Position numbers and translations under genes: made by a program
From: Devosia sp.
Lineage (GTDB): Bacteria > Pseudomonadota > Alphaproteobacteria > Rhizobiales > Devosiaceae
Reading direction: 5' to 3'
Assembly (NCBI RefSeq): GCF_017307495.1
Contig: NZ_JAFKHE010000028.1
Span: 1-64,000, forward strand
Length of the DNA stretch: 64,000 bases
Notes under the pieces: generated by a model
Told to the model about the DNA's origin: nothing
The model's database searches: none
Seen by the model: the letters and a program-made list of their open reading frames with translations, nothing else
Shown here: positions 16,479 to 25,586 of the stretch, in pieces
Layout: every line of letters starts with the position of its first letter
Numbering within the stretch: position 1 is the first letter of the stretch

Positions 16479-17699
16479 CTACTCGATCAATCCCAGGTAA
16501 CGGCCGACGCTCTCGACATCCTTGTCGCCGCGGCCCGAGAGGCAGAGGACGATGGTCTCGTCCTTCTTCATGGTCGGCGCCAGCTTGATCACTTCGGCGA
16601 GGCCGTGGGCGCTCTCCAGCGCCGGGATGATGCCCTCAAGCTTGGTGCAGAGCTGGAAGGCCTCGAGCGCCTCGTTGTCGGTGATCGGCACGTAGGTGAC
16701 GCGCTTGGTGTCGTGAAGGTACGAGTGCTCGGGACCCACGCCGGGATAGTCGAGGCCGGCCGAAATGGAGTGGCCCTCGAGGATCTGGCCGTCGGCGTCC
16801 TGCAGCAGGTAGGTGCGATTGCCGTGCAGCACGCCGGGGCGGCCGCCGGTCATCGAGGCGGCGTGGCCGTTCTCGACGTCGATGCCGTGCCCGCCGGCTT
16901 CGGCGCCATAGAGGCGAACCGACGGATCGTCGAGGAAGGCATGGAAGGTGCCGATGGCGTTCGAGCCGCCGCCCACGCAGGCCACGACGGCATCGGGCAG
17001 CTTGCCCTCGGCCTCGAAGAACTGGGCCTTGATCTCCTCGCCGATCACCGACTGGAAGTTGCGCACCATCTCGGGATAGGGGTGCGGGCCGGCGGCGGTG
17101 CCGATCAGGTAGTAGGTCGTCTCGACATTCGTCACCCAGTCGCGCAGCGCCTCGTTCATGGCGTCCTTGAGCGTGCCGGCGCCGGAGGTGACCGGGCGGA
17201 CCTCGGCGCCGAGCATCTTCATGCGCAGCACGTTCGGCCACTGCCGCTTCACGTCGGTGGCGCCCATGAAGATGGTGCAGGGCAGGCCGAAGCGGGCGCA
17301 GACCGTGGCGGTGGCGACGCCATGCTGGCCAGCGCCGGTCTCGGCGATGATGCGGGTCTTGCCCATGCGCTGGGCCAGCAGGATCTGGCCGATGCAGTTG
17401 TTGAGCTTGTGCGAGCCGGTGTGGTTCAGTTCCTCGCGCTTGAAGTACACCCTGGCGCCGCCAAGTTGCGCGGTAAGGCGCTCGGCGAAATAGAGCGGCG
17501 AGGGCCGGCCGGTATAGTGCTCGCCGAGATCCTTGACCTGGGCCTGGAAGGCGGGATCGACCTGGGCGGCACGATAGGCCTTCTCGAGGTCGAGGATCAG
17601 CGGCATCAGCGTCTCGGCAACGAAGCGGCCGCCATAGATACCGAAACGACCCTGCTCGTCGGGGCCGTTGCGAAGGGAGTTGGCCCGGATCGCAGTCAC
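16479..17699 (-). CDS. trpB: Tryptophan synthase beta subunit
   Basis: This PLP enzyme condenses indole with serine to form tryptophan. The 406 residues contain the Schiff-base lysine in [10 protein letters not shown] (about 90-99), the catalytic Glu in [11 protein letters not shown], and the PLP phosphate loop [13 protein letters not shown]. It lies 13 bp after trpF and abuts trpA, in the usual trpFBA order of Hyphomicrobiales where trpF is detached from the other trp genes. Confidence 0.98.
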   Translation of the reverse strand: MTAIRANSLRNGPDEQGRFGIYGGRFVAETLMPLILDLEKAYRAAQVDPAFQAQVKDLGEHYTGRPSPLYFAERLTAQLGGARVYFKREELNHTGSHKLNNCIGQILLAQRMGKTRIIAETGAGQHGVATATVCARFGLPCTIFMGATDVKRQWPNVLRMKMLGAEVRPVTSGAGTLKDAMNEALRDWVTNVETTYYLIGTAAGPHPYPEMVRNFQSVIGEEIKAQFFEAEGKLPDAVVACVGGGSNAIGTFHAFLDDPSVRLYGAEAGGHGIDVENGHAASMTGGRPGVLHGNRTYLLQDADGQILEGHSISAGLDYPGVGPEHSYLHDTKRVTYVPITDNEALEAFQLCTKLEGIIPALESAHGLAEVIKLAPTMKKDETIVLCLSGRGDKDVESVGRYLGLIE

Positions 17700-17712
17700 T
17701 TGTCGCTAGCTC

Positions 17713-18363
17713 CTATGGGTGCGCGGCGCGCGCACTGTCGATGAAGGCCCTGATCAGTGCCGCGTCCTTGACGCCGGGCGCGGTCTCGACGCCGGATGAG
17801 ACATCGACGCCCATTGGCCGAACGGCCCTGATCGCCTCGCCCACCGTCGCGGGAGTAAGGCCACCGGAAAGCATGAACGGCACGCTGGGGTCAAGCGCCT
17901 TGAGCAGGCCCCAGTCAAACGACACGCCCAGCCCTCCGGGCCGGTCCGCACCCTTGGGCGGCTTGGCGTCGAGCAGGATCCGGTCGGCCGCCTCGACGAA
18001 GTCGGCGACCCGCGCCACGTCCTCGGCGGTGCCGATGGAAAGCGCCTTGAGAATGGCGATGCCGGCCTCGTCGCGGATGGCCTCGACGCGATGCGGGGTT
18101 TCCGGTCCGTGCAGCTGGATCCAGTCCGGCGACAGGGCCGCGACTTCCATCACCGTCGAGTTGTCCGGATTGACGAGGACGACGCAGGTTTCGACCCGCC
18201 CCCGGGCCTTCGAGATCAGCTCCTGCAACGTCTCCAGCCCGACATGCCGCGGACTGCGCTCGAAATGCATGAAGCCGACGATGTCGGCGCCGGCGTCTAT
18301 GGCCGCGTCGAGCAGTGCAGGCGTCTTGATGCCACAGATCTTGACGACGAGAGGGTCCGGCAT
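17713..18363 (-). CDS. trpF: Phosphoribosylanthranilate isomerase
   Basis: This TIM-barrel enzyme of tryptophan synthesis converts phosphoribosylanthranilate to CdRP. The 216 residues show the catalytic Cys in VKICGIKT (about 7-14) and the catalytic Asp in RILLDAKPPKG. The phosphate-binding segments FMLSGGLTPATVGEA and GVDVSSGVE are near the C-terminus. It is 13 bp downstream of lapA and 13 bp upstream of trpB on the minus strand. Confidence 0.97.
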   Translation of the reverse strand: MPDPLVVKICGIKTPALLDAAIDAGADIVGFMHFERSPRHVGLETLQELISKARGRVETCVVLVNPDNSTVMEVAALSPDWIQLHGPETPHRVEAIRDEAGIAILKALSIGTAEDVARVADFVEAADRILLDAKPPKGADRPGGLGVSFDWGLLKALDPSVPFMLSGGLTPATVGEAIRAVRPMGVDVSSGVETAPGVKDAALIRAFIDSARAAHP

Positions 18364-18376
18364 GGGAGGTCTTGGG

Positions 18377-18730
18377 TCAGCTGGTATGGGCGAAATCTTC
18401 AGCGCCGAGCGCCGAGTGCGGTTCGGGCGAGCGGCGAGCGAGCTCGAGCTCGCGATGCAGCCGTTCGGTCTCGCGCCGGAAATGGCGTTCGTCGCGGCGG
18501 TGCGAGCCCTGGGCGAACCAGGCCGCGACGCCGCCGAGCACGACGCCGACGAGGAGCACCGCGAACAACACCAGGAACAGCGGCACGCCGACGCCGGGCG
18601 CGGTCAGCGCTTCCACCGGGGCGAACGGATTGAAATTGACGACGACCAGTTGCCGGTTGGCGAGCGCGAACACGATCAGCGCCGCGCACAGCGGCACCAG
18701 CACGAACCAACCGACGACCCGCCTAATCAT
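18377..18730 (-). CDS. lapA: LapA-family (DUF1049) inner membrane protein
   Basis: This is a small membrane protein of 117 residues with two transmembrane helices (about 8-28 and 48-70) and the LapA/DUF1049 signature FALANRQLVVVNFNPF between them. A cytoplasmic arginine/glutamate-rich tail (RRDERHFRRETERLHREL) probably forms a coiled coil. In E. coli LapA acts with LapB in control of LPS synthesis through LpxC; here the role is inferred from the family only. It sits between ihfB and trpF with short gaps of 13-15 bp. Confidence 0.85.
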   Translation of the reverse strand: MIRRVVGWFVLVPLCAALIVFALANRQLVVVNFNPFAPVEALTAPGVGVPLFLVLFAVLLVGVVLGGVAAWFAQGSHRRDERHFRRETERLHRELELARRSPEPHSALGAEDFAHTS

Positions 18731-18745
18731 GGGAACTGCCAGACA

Positions 18746-19030
18746 TCATTCGGCGCGATTGATCCGTTCTCGGATTTCCTTGCCGGCCTTGAACTGCGGC
18801 ACGTACTTCTCGCCCACGTCCACGGTCTCGCCGGTCCGGGGGTTGCGCCCGACGCGGGCCGGACGGTTCTTGACCGAGAAGGCGCCGAAACCGCGCAACT
18901 CGACCCGGTCACCCCGCGCCATCGCGTCGCCGACCTCATCGAGGATGGCGTTGACGATGTTCTCGATATCCCGCTGGAACAGATGCGGATTTTCTTCGGA
19001 CAGTCGCTGCACGAGTTCGGACTTGATCAT
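18746..19030 (-). CDS. ihfB: Integration host factor subunit beta
   Basis: This is the DNA-bending nucleoid protein subunit of the HU/IHF family, 94 residues. It starts [10 protein letters not shown] and has the beta-arm segment [20 protein letters not shown] with the intercalating proline. The C-terminus [12 protein letters not shown] is typical. It lies in the conserved order sppA-ihfB-lapA-trpF. In addition to chromosome structuring, IHF commonly assists sigma-54 promoters; rpoN is elsewhere in this window. Confidence 0.95.
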   Translation of the reverse strand: MIKSELVQRLSEENPHLFQRDIENIVNAILDEVGDAMARGDRVELRGFGAFSVKNRPARVGRNPRTGETVDVGEKYVPQFKAGKEIRERINRAE

Positions 19031-19064
19031 ACCGCCCCCCGGCGCTTCCTACGGACAATGAATG

Positions 19065-20012
19065 TCACATCGGCTGCTGAGCGTGCCAAAGCGAGACCAG
19101 CCCGTCAAGCGACATCGCCTCGCCTACGCCGGAACGGACCACCTCGGCCGCGCTCCGGCCCAGCCAGCGGGTGATCCCGCCCCAGCCGGCCTCGGGCCGC
19201 GGGAAGTAGTCCACGACCGGCAGGTCGGCCGGCACCTGCTTGTCAGACTCGAGCCAGGCAACGGCCTCGGCCTCGCCGCCAATGGCGTCAATCAGCCGCG
19301 TCTCGATGCCTTTCCGCCCAGTGATGATGCGGCCGTCGGCGAGAGCCAGCGTCTCGGGCCGCGACAGCCCGCGACGCTCCGAAACGATGTCGACGAACCA
19401 CACGAACGAATCGTTGACCAGTGCCTGCAGCGAGGCGCGCACCTCACCCTGCATGGGCTCGTTGAGGTCGGGCTCGGCCTTGAGCGGTCCGGTTGACACC
19501 TTGTCCAGGGCGATGCCGATGGTAGACAGCAGCTTGCCGGCATCGACATGCTGGTAGAGCACGCCGATCGAGCCGACGATCGACAGGCGGCGCGCGAAGA
19601 TGCGGTCGGCCGCGATGGCGGTCATGTAGGCGGCCGAGGCCCCGAGCTCGTCGATGGTCGCGACCACCGGCTTGGTCTTGCGCAGGGTGCTCAGCGCCTC
19701 GTAGAGCTCCTCGCCGCCGGCGGTGGTGCCGCCGGGCGAGTTGATCGACACGATCACCGCCTTGACCGCGGCGTTGTCGGCAAGATCGGTCAGCACCTTC
19801 AGCCGCTCGCGGTCGGTGGTGATGGTCCCGGCAATGGTCACCCTTGCGATGCGGTCGCCGGGCGCACCCCCCTCGAGGGCGAAGCGGCCGGCGATGGCGA
19901 TGACCGCAACCGCGAGCGCCACGAAGAACAGGACCCGCCAGGTCCGTCGCGAGCGCCTGAGCACGCGGTTGGCGGGAACCAGGTGGGCGGGATCGCCGGG
20001 AGTATCGGTCAT
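19065..20012 (-). CDS. sppA: Signal peptide peptidase SppA (short, 36K type)
   Basis: This inner-membrane serine protease degrades cleaved signal peptides. The 315 residues have one N-terminal TM helix (about 24-42) preceded by an Arg-rich cytoplasmic stretch, then a ClpP-like domain with VSINSPGGTTAGGEELY. The catalytic Ser is in ELGASAAYM and the likely catalytic Lys in STGPLKAEPDL. An open frame extends to 20102, but the ATG at 20012 has GAGG upstream and gives the family's usual N-terminus. It is first in the minus-strand sppA-ihfB-lapA-trp run. Confidence 0.93.
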   Translation of the reverse strand: MTDTPGDPAHLVPANRVLRRSRRTWRVLFFVALAVAVIAIAGRFALEGGAPGDRIARVTIAGTITTDRERLKVLTDLADNAAVKAVIVSINSPGGTTAGGEELYEALSTLRKTKPVVATIDELGASAAYMTAIAADRIFARRLSIVGSIGVLYQHVDAGKLLSTIGIALDKVSTGPLKAEPDLNEPMQGEVRASLQALVNDSFVWFVDIVSERRGLSRPETLALADGRIITGRKGIETRLIDAIGGEAEAVAWLESDKQVPADLPVVDYFPRPEAGWGGITRWLGRSAAEVVRSGVGEAMSLDGLVSLWHAQQPM

Positions 20013-20123
20013 GGGAGGCCTCGAGCCGAACACGTGGACAGCAGGTAGCCCGTGGCGGGGCCGCAATGCAAGCGGCCCGCGCCCCGGCGTGCCGGCGCTC
20101 ATGGGCGCCCGCCGCGGGAGACT

Positions 20124-20816
20124 TCAGCGCCGGCGCGCGATCATGGAAATGGTGGCCAGGTCCTCGGGCCGGTTTGCCGGGGCGAGGCCGAACAGCGCGC
20201 GCACCATGTCGGGCAGCAGGGCCTCGAGGCTTGCCGCCGCGGTGGCGACGGGGCCGAACTGTCCGGCGAGCATCAGGCCGGCGAAGCCATGGGCCAGGCT
20301 CCACAGGGCCGCGATCTGGCGTGCCGACTGCGGCTCGCTCATCGGCTCGCGCCGTCCCAGGAAGGCGCCGACGGCATCGGCTGCCAGCCCGAAGCTTTCC
20401 GCCCCCGCCGCGAGCAGCCCGGGATCGTCAGGGCGGAGGCGCTCGCGCCGGAACATCAGGCCGAACTCGCCGGGATGCTCGAGCGCAAAGCGGACGTAGC
20501 CCAGGGCGGAGGCGATCACGTGTTCGGCCGAGCCCCGCTCGGCCCGTGCGATGGCCTCCCGCATGGTTGCGGCAAGCTTGGCCTGGGCGGCGATGGCCAC
20601 CTCGGTGAGGAGCCCGGTGACATCGCCGAAGTGGTGCGCCGGCGCCGCATGGGAAACCCCGGCCCGTCGCGCGCAACCGCGCAGCGTCAGGCCTTCGATG
20701 CCCTTTTCGGCGAGTTCCTCGACCGCGGCGGCAAGCAGGGCCTTGCGCAGGTCGCCGTGATGGTAGGGCCGGGATTGGGCGGGGAGCGGCGCGGATTGGT
20801 CGACAGGGGTGATCAT
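20124..20816 (-). CDS. TetR/AcrR-family regulator with WHG-type C-terminal domain
   Basis: This is a 230-residue repressor with an N-terminal TetR helix-turn-helix (ALLAAAVEELAEKGIEGLTL, then AGVSHAAPAHHF, about 27-70) and a C-terminal ligand-binding domain containing SLAHGFAGLMLAG, like the WHG class. It faces a small membrane-protein gene across a 111-bp gap that contains a perfect-looking operator (20841-20868), so it most likely controls itself and that gene. The ligand is unknown. Confidence 0.92.
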   Translation of the reverse strand: MITPVDQSAPLPAQSRPYHHGDLRKALLAAAVEELAEKGIEGLTLRGCARRAGVSHAAPAHHFGDVTGLLTEVAIAAQAKLAATMREAIARAERGSAEHVIASALGYVRFALEHPGEFGLMFRRERLRPDDPGLLAAGAESFGLAADAVGAFLGRREPMSEPQSARQIAALWSLAHGFAGLMLAGQFGPVATAAASLEALLPDMVRALFGLAPANRPEDLATISMIARRR

Positions 20817-20840
20817 GTCCCTGACTAGCGCCGGATCATG

Positions 20841-20868
20841 ACGGTGTCAAAATCAATCTTGACACTGT
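20841..20868. promoter_or_regulatory. TetR operator and embedded promoter
   Basis: The inverted repeat ACGGTGTCAA (20841-20850) and TTGACACTGT (20859-20868) matches at 9 of 10 positions around an 8-nt spacer. TTGACA, a perfect -35 hexamer, occurs at 20859-20864 facing the membrane-protein gene and also on the opposite strand facing the tetR gene. Repressor binding would block both directions. Confidence 0.7.
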
Positions 20869-20927
20869 AAAGTTGATGACGTAGAGCCACGACGGGTCGC
20901 AAGGGGCGACCGGAGGGAGATGGTGAA

Positions 20928-21479
20928 ATGCCGAGGATCCTGTTCTGGACGCTGGCCGGGGCGACGCTCGCGCTCTACCTGACAATGCTCGCCTGGTCGC
21001 TGCCGACTGTGTCGGCCGGGTCCGGAGGGCTAGCTCCGTTCGACATGCGGCCTGGCGGCTACAGCTTCGAGGAGGCGCGGCAGTTCCTGGCGTCACTGAC
21101 GCCCGCGGCGGCACGATTCTACCGCGAGGTGCAGCATGCGCTGGATATCGCCTATCCCGCGCTCAACGCCTTGACGCTGTTCCTCGCCATCGCTGCCCTG
21201 CTCCCGCGTCGCCTTGGCGCCTGGCGCTTCGCATGCGCGGCCCCCGCCCTGCTGGTGGCGCCGCTCGACTGGCTCGAGAACGGCGCCGTCGCGCTCATGC
21301 TCGATGCCGGAGCCGACGGGGTGACGGCGCAGATGGTCGCGACGGCAAGCGGCTGGACGCAGTTGAAGTCGACGGCGACAGCCATCGCCATGTCCGCCGT
21401 GCTGCTGCTTCTCGTCGTGAAGGCGGGCCGGGCATGGGCCGGGCGCCTGCGCCAGCGAAACGTCAGTCGAGCCGCCTGA
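20928..21479 (+). CDS. Four-helix integral membrane protein of unknown function
   Basis: This 183-residue protein has hydrophobic segments at about 4-27, 72-92, 98-118 and 145-168. The loop between the first two is periplasmic or cytoplasmic and contains GGYSFEEARQFLASLTPAA. I do not recognise a catalytic motif. It starts at the ATG 20928 behind GGAGGG and is transcribed divergently from the TetR gene, so it is the likely regulated target. Its 3' end overlaps the convergent GNAT gene by 17 bp. Confidence 0.8.
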   Translation: MPRILFWTLAGATLALYLTMLAWSLPTVSAGSGGLAPFDMRPGGYSFEEARQFLASLTPAAARFYREVQHALDIAYPALNALTLFLAIAALLPRRLGAWRFACAAPALLVAPLDWLENGAVALMLDAGADGVTAQMVATASGWTQLKSTATAIAMSAVLLLLVVKAGRAWAGRLRQRNVSRAA

Positions 21480-21975
21480 CCATGTAGCGGGCGGTTTCCT
21501 CGTAGCTCAGCAGCTTGCCATAGAGCTCGGGGACGTCGGTCACCGCAAAGCCGTGGCGCTCCCAGAACGGGATGGAGCCGTTGACGGCAACCAGCGTCAT
21601 GGTCGGGTAGCCCTCGGCGACGGCGTGCTTGTGCAGCGCCTCGACGATCCTAGACGCAGCGCCGATGCGGCGGGCCACCGGCAGCAGGCAGAGGTCGTGC
21701 AGGTAGTAGGTGTCGGGCTCGGCCGGCAGGCGCTTCAGCAGCGTATTGAGCGGGGGGAGCGAGGCGTAGGTCCAGGGGTGGCTCAGGACGTAGCCGGCCG
21801 GCTTCTCGCCGATCTCGAGCAAGTAGCAGCCGTGCTGGTAGAGCTTCAGGCGCTCGGCCAGCACCTCGGGGGACTCGAAGAAATCGACATGCACGGTGTC
21901 GGCAATGCCTTGCACCGCCGGCAAGTCGTAGGCGGTCATGGCGCGCCAGGCGACATCGTTCAAAACCATCGGCAT
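21463..21975 (-). CDS. GNAT-family N-acetyltransferase
   Basis: This predicted acetyl-CoA-dependent acetyltransferase has 170 residues and the GNAT core YYLHDLCLLPVARRIGAASR as the acetyl-CoA pyrophosphate-binding region. NGSIPFWERHGF follows, a typical motif-B end. The substrate is unknown. It lies between the membrane protein (convergent, overlapping 17 bp) and rpsA. It is part of a small accessory insertion between sppA and rpsA, which are close neighbours in many relatives. Confidence 0.85.
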   Translation of the reverse strand: MPMVLNDVAWRAMTAYDLPAVQGIADTVHVDFFESPEVLAERLKLYQHGCYLLEIGEKPAGYVLSHPWTYASLPPLNTLLKRLPAEPDTYYLHDLCLLPVARRIGAASRIVEALHKHAVAEGYPTMTLVAVNGSIPFWERHGFAVTDVPELYGKLLSYEETARYMVRRLD

Positions 21976-22073
21976 TCCCCAAACAACGGCCGTACCCGCC
22001 CCGACGCTGACCGGCGCGTCCGCTCACCGAGGTCATTCCCGGTGGGCAAACGGGTCGAAGCGGACATTGTCTC

Positions 22074-22105
22074 AAACAAAGGGCCCGCACCAATGGTGCG
22101 AGCCC
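22074..22105 (-). terminator. Intrinsic terminator after rpsA
   Basis: Read on the minus strand, the stem GGGCTCGCACC/GGTGCGGGCCC (one wobble, 3-nt loop) is followed by TTTGTTT. It lies about 40 nt past the rpsA stop codon. Confidence 0.85.
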
Positions 22106-22145
22106 CGAATTCCGGATCGCGGACGTTCTCCCGCCCGCGAACGGC

Positions 22146-23843
22146 TTACTTCTCGTCGCGGCCCTTGAGCGCGGCGCCCAGGATGTCGCCGAGCGAAGCG
22201 CCCGAGTCCGACGAACCGTAGGCCGCCACGGCTTCCTTCTCCTCGGCGATTTCAAGCGCCTTGATGGAGAGCTGGATGCGCTGGGTCTTGCGATCGTACT
22301 GAGTGACGCGCGCGTCGACCTTCTCGCCCTTGGAGAAACGCTCCGGACGCTGGTCGTTGCGGTCACGCGACAGGTCGGCGCGACGGATGAAGGCGGTCAT
22401 CTCGGTGTCGTTGATGCGCACTTCGATGCCACCGTCGTTGACCTCGGTCACGGTGCCGGTGACGACCGAACCCTTGCGGATGCCGTCGCCGCCAGCATCG
22501 GCCACGTCACCGACTGCCAGCTGCTTGATACCGAGCGAGATGCGCTCCTTCTCGACGTCGACGTCGAGCACCTTGGCCTGGACGACATCGCCCCGGTTGT
22601 ACTCGTCGAGCGCCTGCTCGCCCGGCTTCTGCCAGTCGAGGTCGGAGAGGTGCACCATGCCGTCGACATCGCCGTCGAGGCCGATGAACAGGCCGAACTC
22701 GGTCTTGTTCTTGACCTCGCCCTCGACCGTCGACCCCGGCGGATACTTGTCCGCGAAGGTTTCCCACGGGTTCGCGAGGGTCTGCTTGAGGCCCAGCGAG
22801 ATGCGGCGCTTCTCGGGATCGACCTCGAGCACCATCACTTCGACTTCCTGCGAGGTCGAGACGATCTTGCCCGGGTGGACGTTCTTCTTGGTCCAGCTCA
22901 TCTCGGAGACGTGGATCAGGCCTTCGATGCCCGGCTCCAGTTCCACGAACGCACCGTAGTCGGTGATGTTGGTCACGCGGCCGGTGAACTTGGCGCCGAC
23001 CGGGTACTTGGCGGCGATGCCGTCCCACGGATCGGCCTGGAGCTGCTTCATGCCCAGGCTGATGCGGTGGCTCTCGTGGTTGATGCGGACGATCTGGACC
23101 TTGATGGTCTCGCCGATCGACAGCACTTCGGACGGGTGGTTGACCCGGCGCCACGCGATATCGGTGACGTGCAGCAGGCCGTCGATGCCGCCGAGGTCGA
23201 CGAACGCACCGTAGTCGGTGATGTTCTTGACCACGCCGTCGACCACCTGGCCCTCTTCGAGCTGCTGGACGATCTCGGAACGCTGCTCGGCGCGGCTTTC
23301 CTCGAGGATGGCGCGACGCGACACGACGATATTGCCGCGGCGCTTGTCCATCTTCAGGATCTGGAACGGCTGCGGGACATTCATGAGCGGAGCGATGTCG
23401 CGGATCGGACGGATGTCGACCTGCGAGCGCGGCAGGAAGGCCACGGCGCCCTCGAGGTCAACGGTGAAGCCACCCTTGACCTGGTTGAAGATGATGCCTT
23501 CGACGCGCTGGTTGGCGTTGTACATCTCTTCGAGCTTGACCCAGCTCTCTTCGCGGCGGGCCTTCTCACGCGAAAGCACGGCCTCGCCGACGGCGTTCTC
23601 GACGCGGTCGACATAGACCTCTACTTCCGAGCCGACCTTGATGGTGCCGTCACGGCCGGCGGCGCCGAATTCCTTGAGCGCAATGCGCCCTTCGGTCTTC
23701 AGGCCGACGTCGATGATGGCGAGATCCTTCTCGATCGCCACGACGCGGCCCTTGACCACGGTCCCTTCCAGGGGCTCGTTCTCAAGGAACGAGTCGAGCA
23801 GCAGGGATTCGAAGTCTTCCTTGGTAACAGTTTGAACTGCCAA
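22146..23843 (-). CDS. rpsA: 30S ribosomal protein S1 (UUG start)
   Basis: This ribosomal protein recruits mRNA to the 30S subunit. The 565 residues hold six S1 domains, starting at about 34 (VVKGRVVAIEKDLAIIDVG), 117, 202, 289, 375 and 465. A frame extends upstream to 23903, but the N-terminal 20 residues there look unlike S1. The TTG at 23843 lies 7 nt after GGAG and yields AVQTVTKEDFESLL, which resembles the family's N-terminus. It follows cmk by 173 bp, the standard cmk-rpsA order, and ends before a clear terminator. Confidence 0.95.
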   Translation of the reverse strand: MAVQTVTKEDFESLLLDSFLENEPLEGTVVKGRVVAIEKDLAIIDVGLKTEGRIALKEFGAAGRDGTIKVGSEVEVYVDRVENAVGEAVLSREKARREESWVKLEEMYNANQRVEGIIFNQVKGGFTVDLEGAVAFLPRSQVDIRPIRDIAPLMNVPQPFQILKMDKRRGNIVVSRRAILEESRAEQRSEIVQQLEEGQVVDGVVKNITDYGAFVDLGGIDGLLHVTDIAWRRVNHPSEVLSIGETIKVQIVRINHESHRISLGMKQLQADPWDGIAAKYPVGAKFTGRVTNITDYGAFVELEPGIEGLIHVSEMSWTKKNVHPGKIVSTSQEVEVMVLEVDPEKRRISLGLKQTLANPWETFADKYPPGSTVEGEVKNKTEFGLFIGLDGDVDGMVHLSDLDWQKPGEQALDEYNRGDVVQAKVLDVDVEKERISLGIKQLAVGDVADAGGDGIRKGSVVTGTVTEVNDGGIEVRINDTEMTAFIRRADLSRDRNDQRPERFSKGEKVDARVTQYDRKTQRIQLSIKALEIAEEKEAVAAYGSSDSGASLGDILGAALKGRDEK

Positions 23844-24016
23844 ACTAATTCTCCAGTTGCGCCCGGTGGCTGGTGTTGAGGACTCGGGCGCCATCGTCAT
23901 CAAAAGTGACGATCCGGTGCGCCGGCGCGCGAGCCAAAACGATTGTCGAGATTGGTTTCCGCTGCCGGCTCTTGGAACTTGCCGGGGGACGAAAGCCGCA
24001 AGGTTTGGTTTAGCAG

Positions 24017-24658
24017 CTAGTTGTGCTGCGCCTTGCGCGCCATGACCCCGTCGACAATGGCGACGGCTGCGCGGAGTGCGGCTTCTATATCCAGAAGCGT
24101 GGTGTCCAGCAAGTGGGCATCGGGCGCGGGATAGAAGCCGCCGTTCGGGTTCGCCAGGTCACGGGCGTCCCGCTGTTCTATCTGGTGATAGAGGGCGTAT
24201 CGATCAACCACCTGCCCGCGGGCCTCGAGCTGGCGGGCCCGCCGTTCCATGCGCGCCTTGCTGTCCGCCTCGATGAACAGCTTCACGTCGGCATCGGGCG
24301 CGATCTTGGTGCCGATATCGCGGCCGTCGAGCACGGCGCCGCCCGGCCGGAGGGCGAACTGGCGCTGAAAATCGTACAGGGCGGCGCGCACGTCGGCGAT
24401 CACCGCCACCTTGCTGGCCAGCACGCCGATATCGGCGGCGGACAGGGCGACCGCGTCGAGATGGGCCGTGTCGACGGCGCGCGCGGCGGCCACGGCGGCC
24501 GCCTCGAAGCCCGGGGCGCCCTCGAGCGCGGCGACGGCGCGGCCCACGGCGCGGTAGAGCAGGCCGGTATCGAGATGCGGCAGGCGGTAGTGCCGGGCCA
24601 GCCCCGCGGCGAGCGTCCCCTTGCCCGAGGCGGCAGGTCCATCGACTGCGATGATCAT
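24017..24658 (-). CDS. cmk: Cytidylate kinase
   Basis: This enzyme phosphorylates CMP and dCMP with ATP. The 213 residues start at MIIAVDGPAASGKGTLA, with the P-loop GPAASGKGT near residues 7-15. HLDTGLLYRAVG, LDGRDIGTKIAP and a LID region RRARQLEARG follow. The open frame reaches 24757, but the ATG at 24658 has GGGGAGA upstream and gives the usual length. In many relatives aroA precedes cmk; here the gene upstream is the divergent TIGR02300-family gene. Confidence 0.96.
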   Translation of the reverse strand: MIIAVDGPAASGKGTLAAGLARHYRLPHLDTGLLYRAVGRAVAALEGAPGFEAAAVAAARAVDTAHLDAVALSAADIGVLASKVAVIADVRAALYDFQRQFALRPGGAVLDGRDIGTKIAPDADVKLFIEADSKARMERRARQLEARGQVVDRYALYHQIEQRDARDLANPNGGFYPAPDAHLLDTTLLDIEAALRAAVAIVDGVMARKAQHN

Positions 24659-24764
24659 GGGCTCTCCCCTCGCGCCACCGGCTATGGTCGCCTGACTAGC
24701 ATCCGCCATCGGGGCGGGCCAGCCGGGGGGAAATCTACCCCCAGAGTTCGCGCGCATTTTGGGT

Positions 24765-24793
24765 TTGACACGAGAAAACTTTCACCCTAACCG
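24765..24793 (+). promoter_or_regulatory. Probable promoter of the TIGR02300-family gene
   Basis: TTGACA at 24765-24770 is a perfect -35 hexamer. A weak -10 (CTAACC or TAACCG) lies 16-17 nt downstream. The coding start is about 50 nt further on at 24841. Confidence 0.45.
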
Positions 24794-24840
24794 GACCTCT
24801 CCCTGCGGGCCCTCCCCCCGCACATTGAAGAGGCAAGCAA

Positions 24841-25263
24841 TTGGCCAAGGACGAACGCGGTACGAAGCGGGAAGACCCCGATACCGGCAAGAAGTTCTAC
24901 GACCTCAACAAGGATCCGATCGTCTCGCCTTACACCGGCAAATCCTATCCGCGCTCCTATTTCGACAACCTCGTGGCCACGACGGCGCGCGTGAAGGCCG
25001 CGCCGGAGCGTGACGAAGAGGACGAGGACGAAGAGCTCGAGACGGAAGAGGCAGCCGATCCGGGTGCTCCCGAGATCGTTTCGCTCGAAGACGCCGATGC
25101 CGAGGAAGCGGGCGCCGACGAGGGCGAGGAAATTCCCGATGTCGAGGACGTCGAGGATGTCGAAGACCTCGGCGAGGACGAAGACGTGTTCCTCGAAGAG
25201 GATGAGGACGAGGACGAAGACCTCGACTTCGACGTGGGTGGCGGCGGCGGCGACGAGCGCTGA
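24841..25263 (+). CDS. TIGR02300-family acidic protein
   Basis: This 140-residue protein has a conserved N-terminal signature (GTKREDPDTGKKFYDLNKDP, then IVSPYTGKSYPRSYF) and a long Asp/Glu-rich tail from about residue 58. A short glycine stretch lies near the end. The family is restricted to alphaproteobacteria and its function is unknown. The start is TTG at 24841 with GAAGAGG upstream, as the family N-terminus MAKDERGTKR requires. Adjacency to a tRNA-Ala gene is conserved in relatives. Confidence 0.88.
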   Translation: MAKDERGTKREDPDTGKKFYDLNKDPIVSPYTGKSYPRSYFDNLVATTARVKAAPERDEEDEDEELETEEAADPGAPEIVSLEDADAEEAGADEGEEIPDVEDVEDVEDLGEDEDVFLEEDEDEDEDLDFDVGGGGGDER

Positions 25264-25449
25264 CCGATGCCCGTGGGTGGCCTCGGGGGCAATTCCGCAG
25301 GCCACTTTCACATAGGTGTAAAAAACCCGCTTGCCACGAGCGGATCACCTAGGTAGATAGCACCCGCGCTGCGACGGAGACGCCGCCGCGCGAAATCCCA
25401 AGGCCCGGCCAGACCCGGGCATCCGGATGTGATCCATGTGATCGTTGAT

Positions 25450-25525
<76 letters not shown>

Positions 25526-25536
25526 ATCCTCAAAAG

Positions 25537-25560
25537 ACCCCGGCACGTGCCGGGGTTTTT
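25537..25560 (+). terminator. Intrinsic terminator after tRNA-Ala
   Basis: A perfect palindrome ACCCCGGCACGTGCCGGGGT is followed by a T run, 11 nt after the tRNA 3' end. Confidence 0.9.
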
Positions 25561-25586
25561 GCTTTCTGGCCGTACGGACGCGGGGC

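Noticed and set aside
15564-17744. A 726-codon plus-strand frame opposite trpA and trpB
   Set aside because: It mirrors well-identified trp genes and includes the small zinc-ribbon gene in antisense, so it is not a gene.
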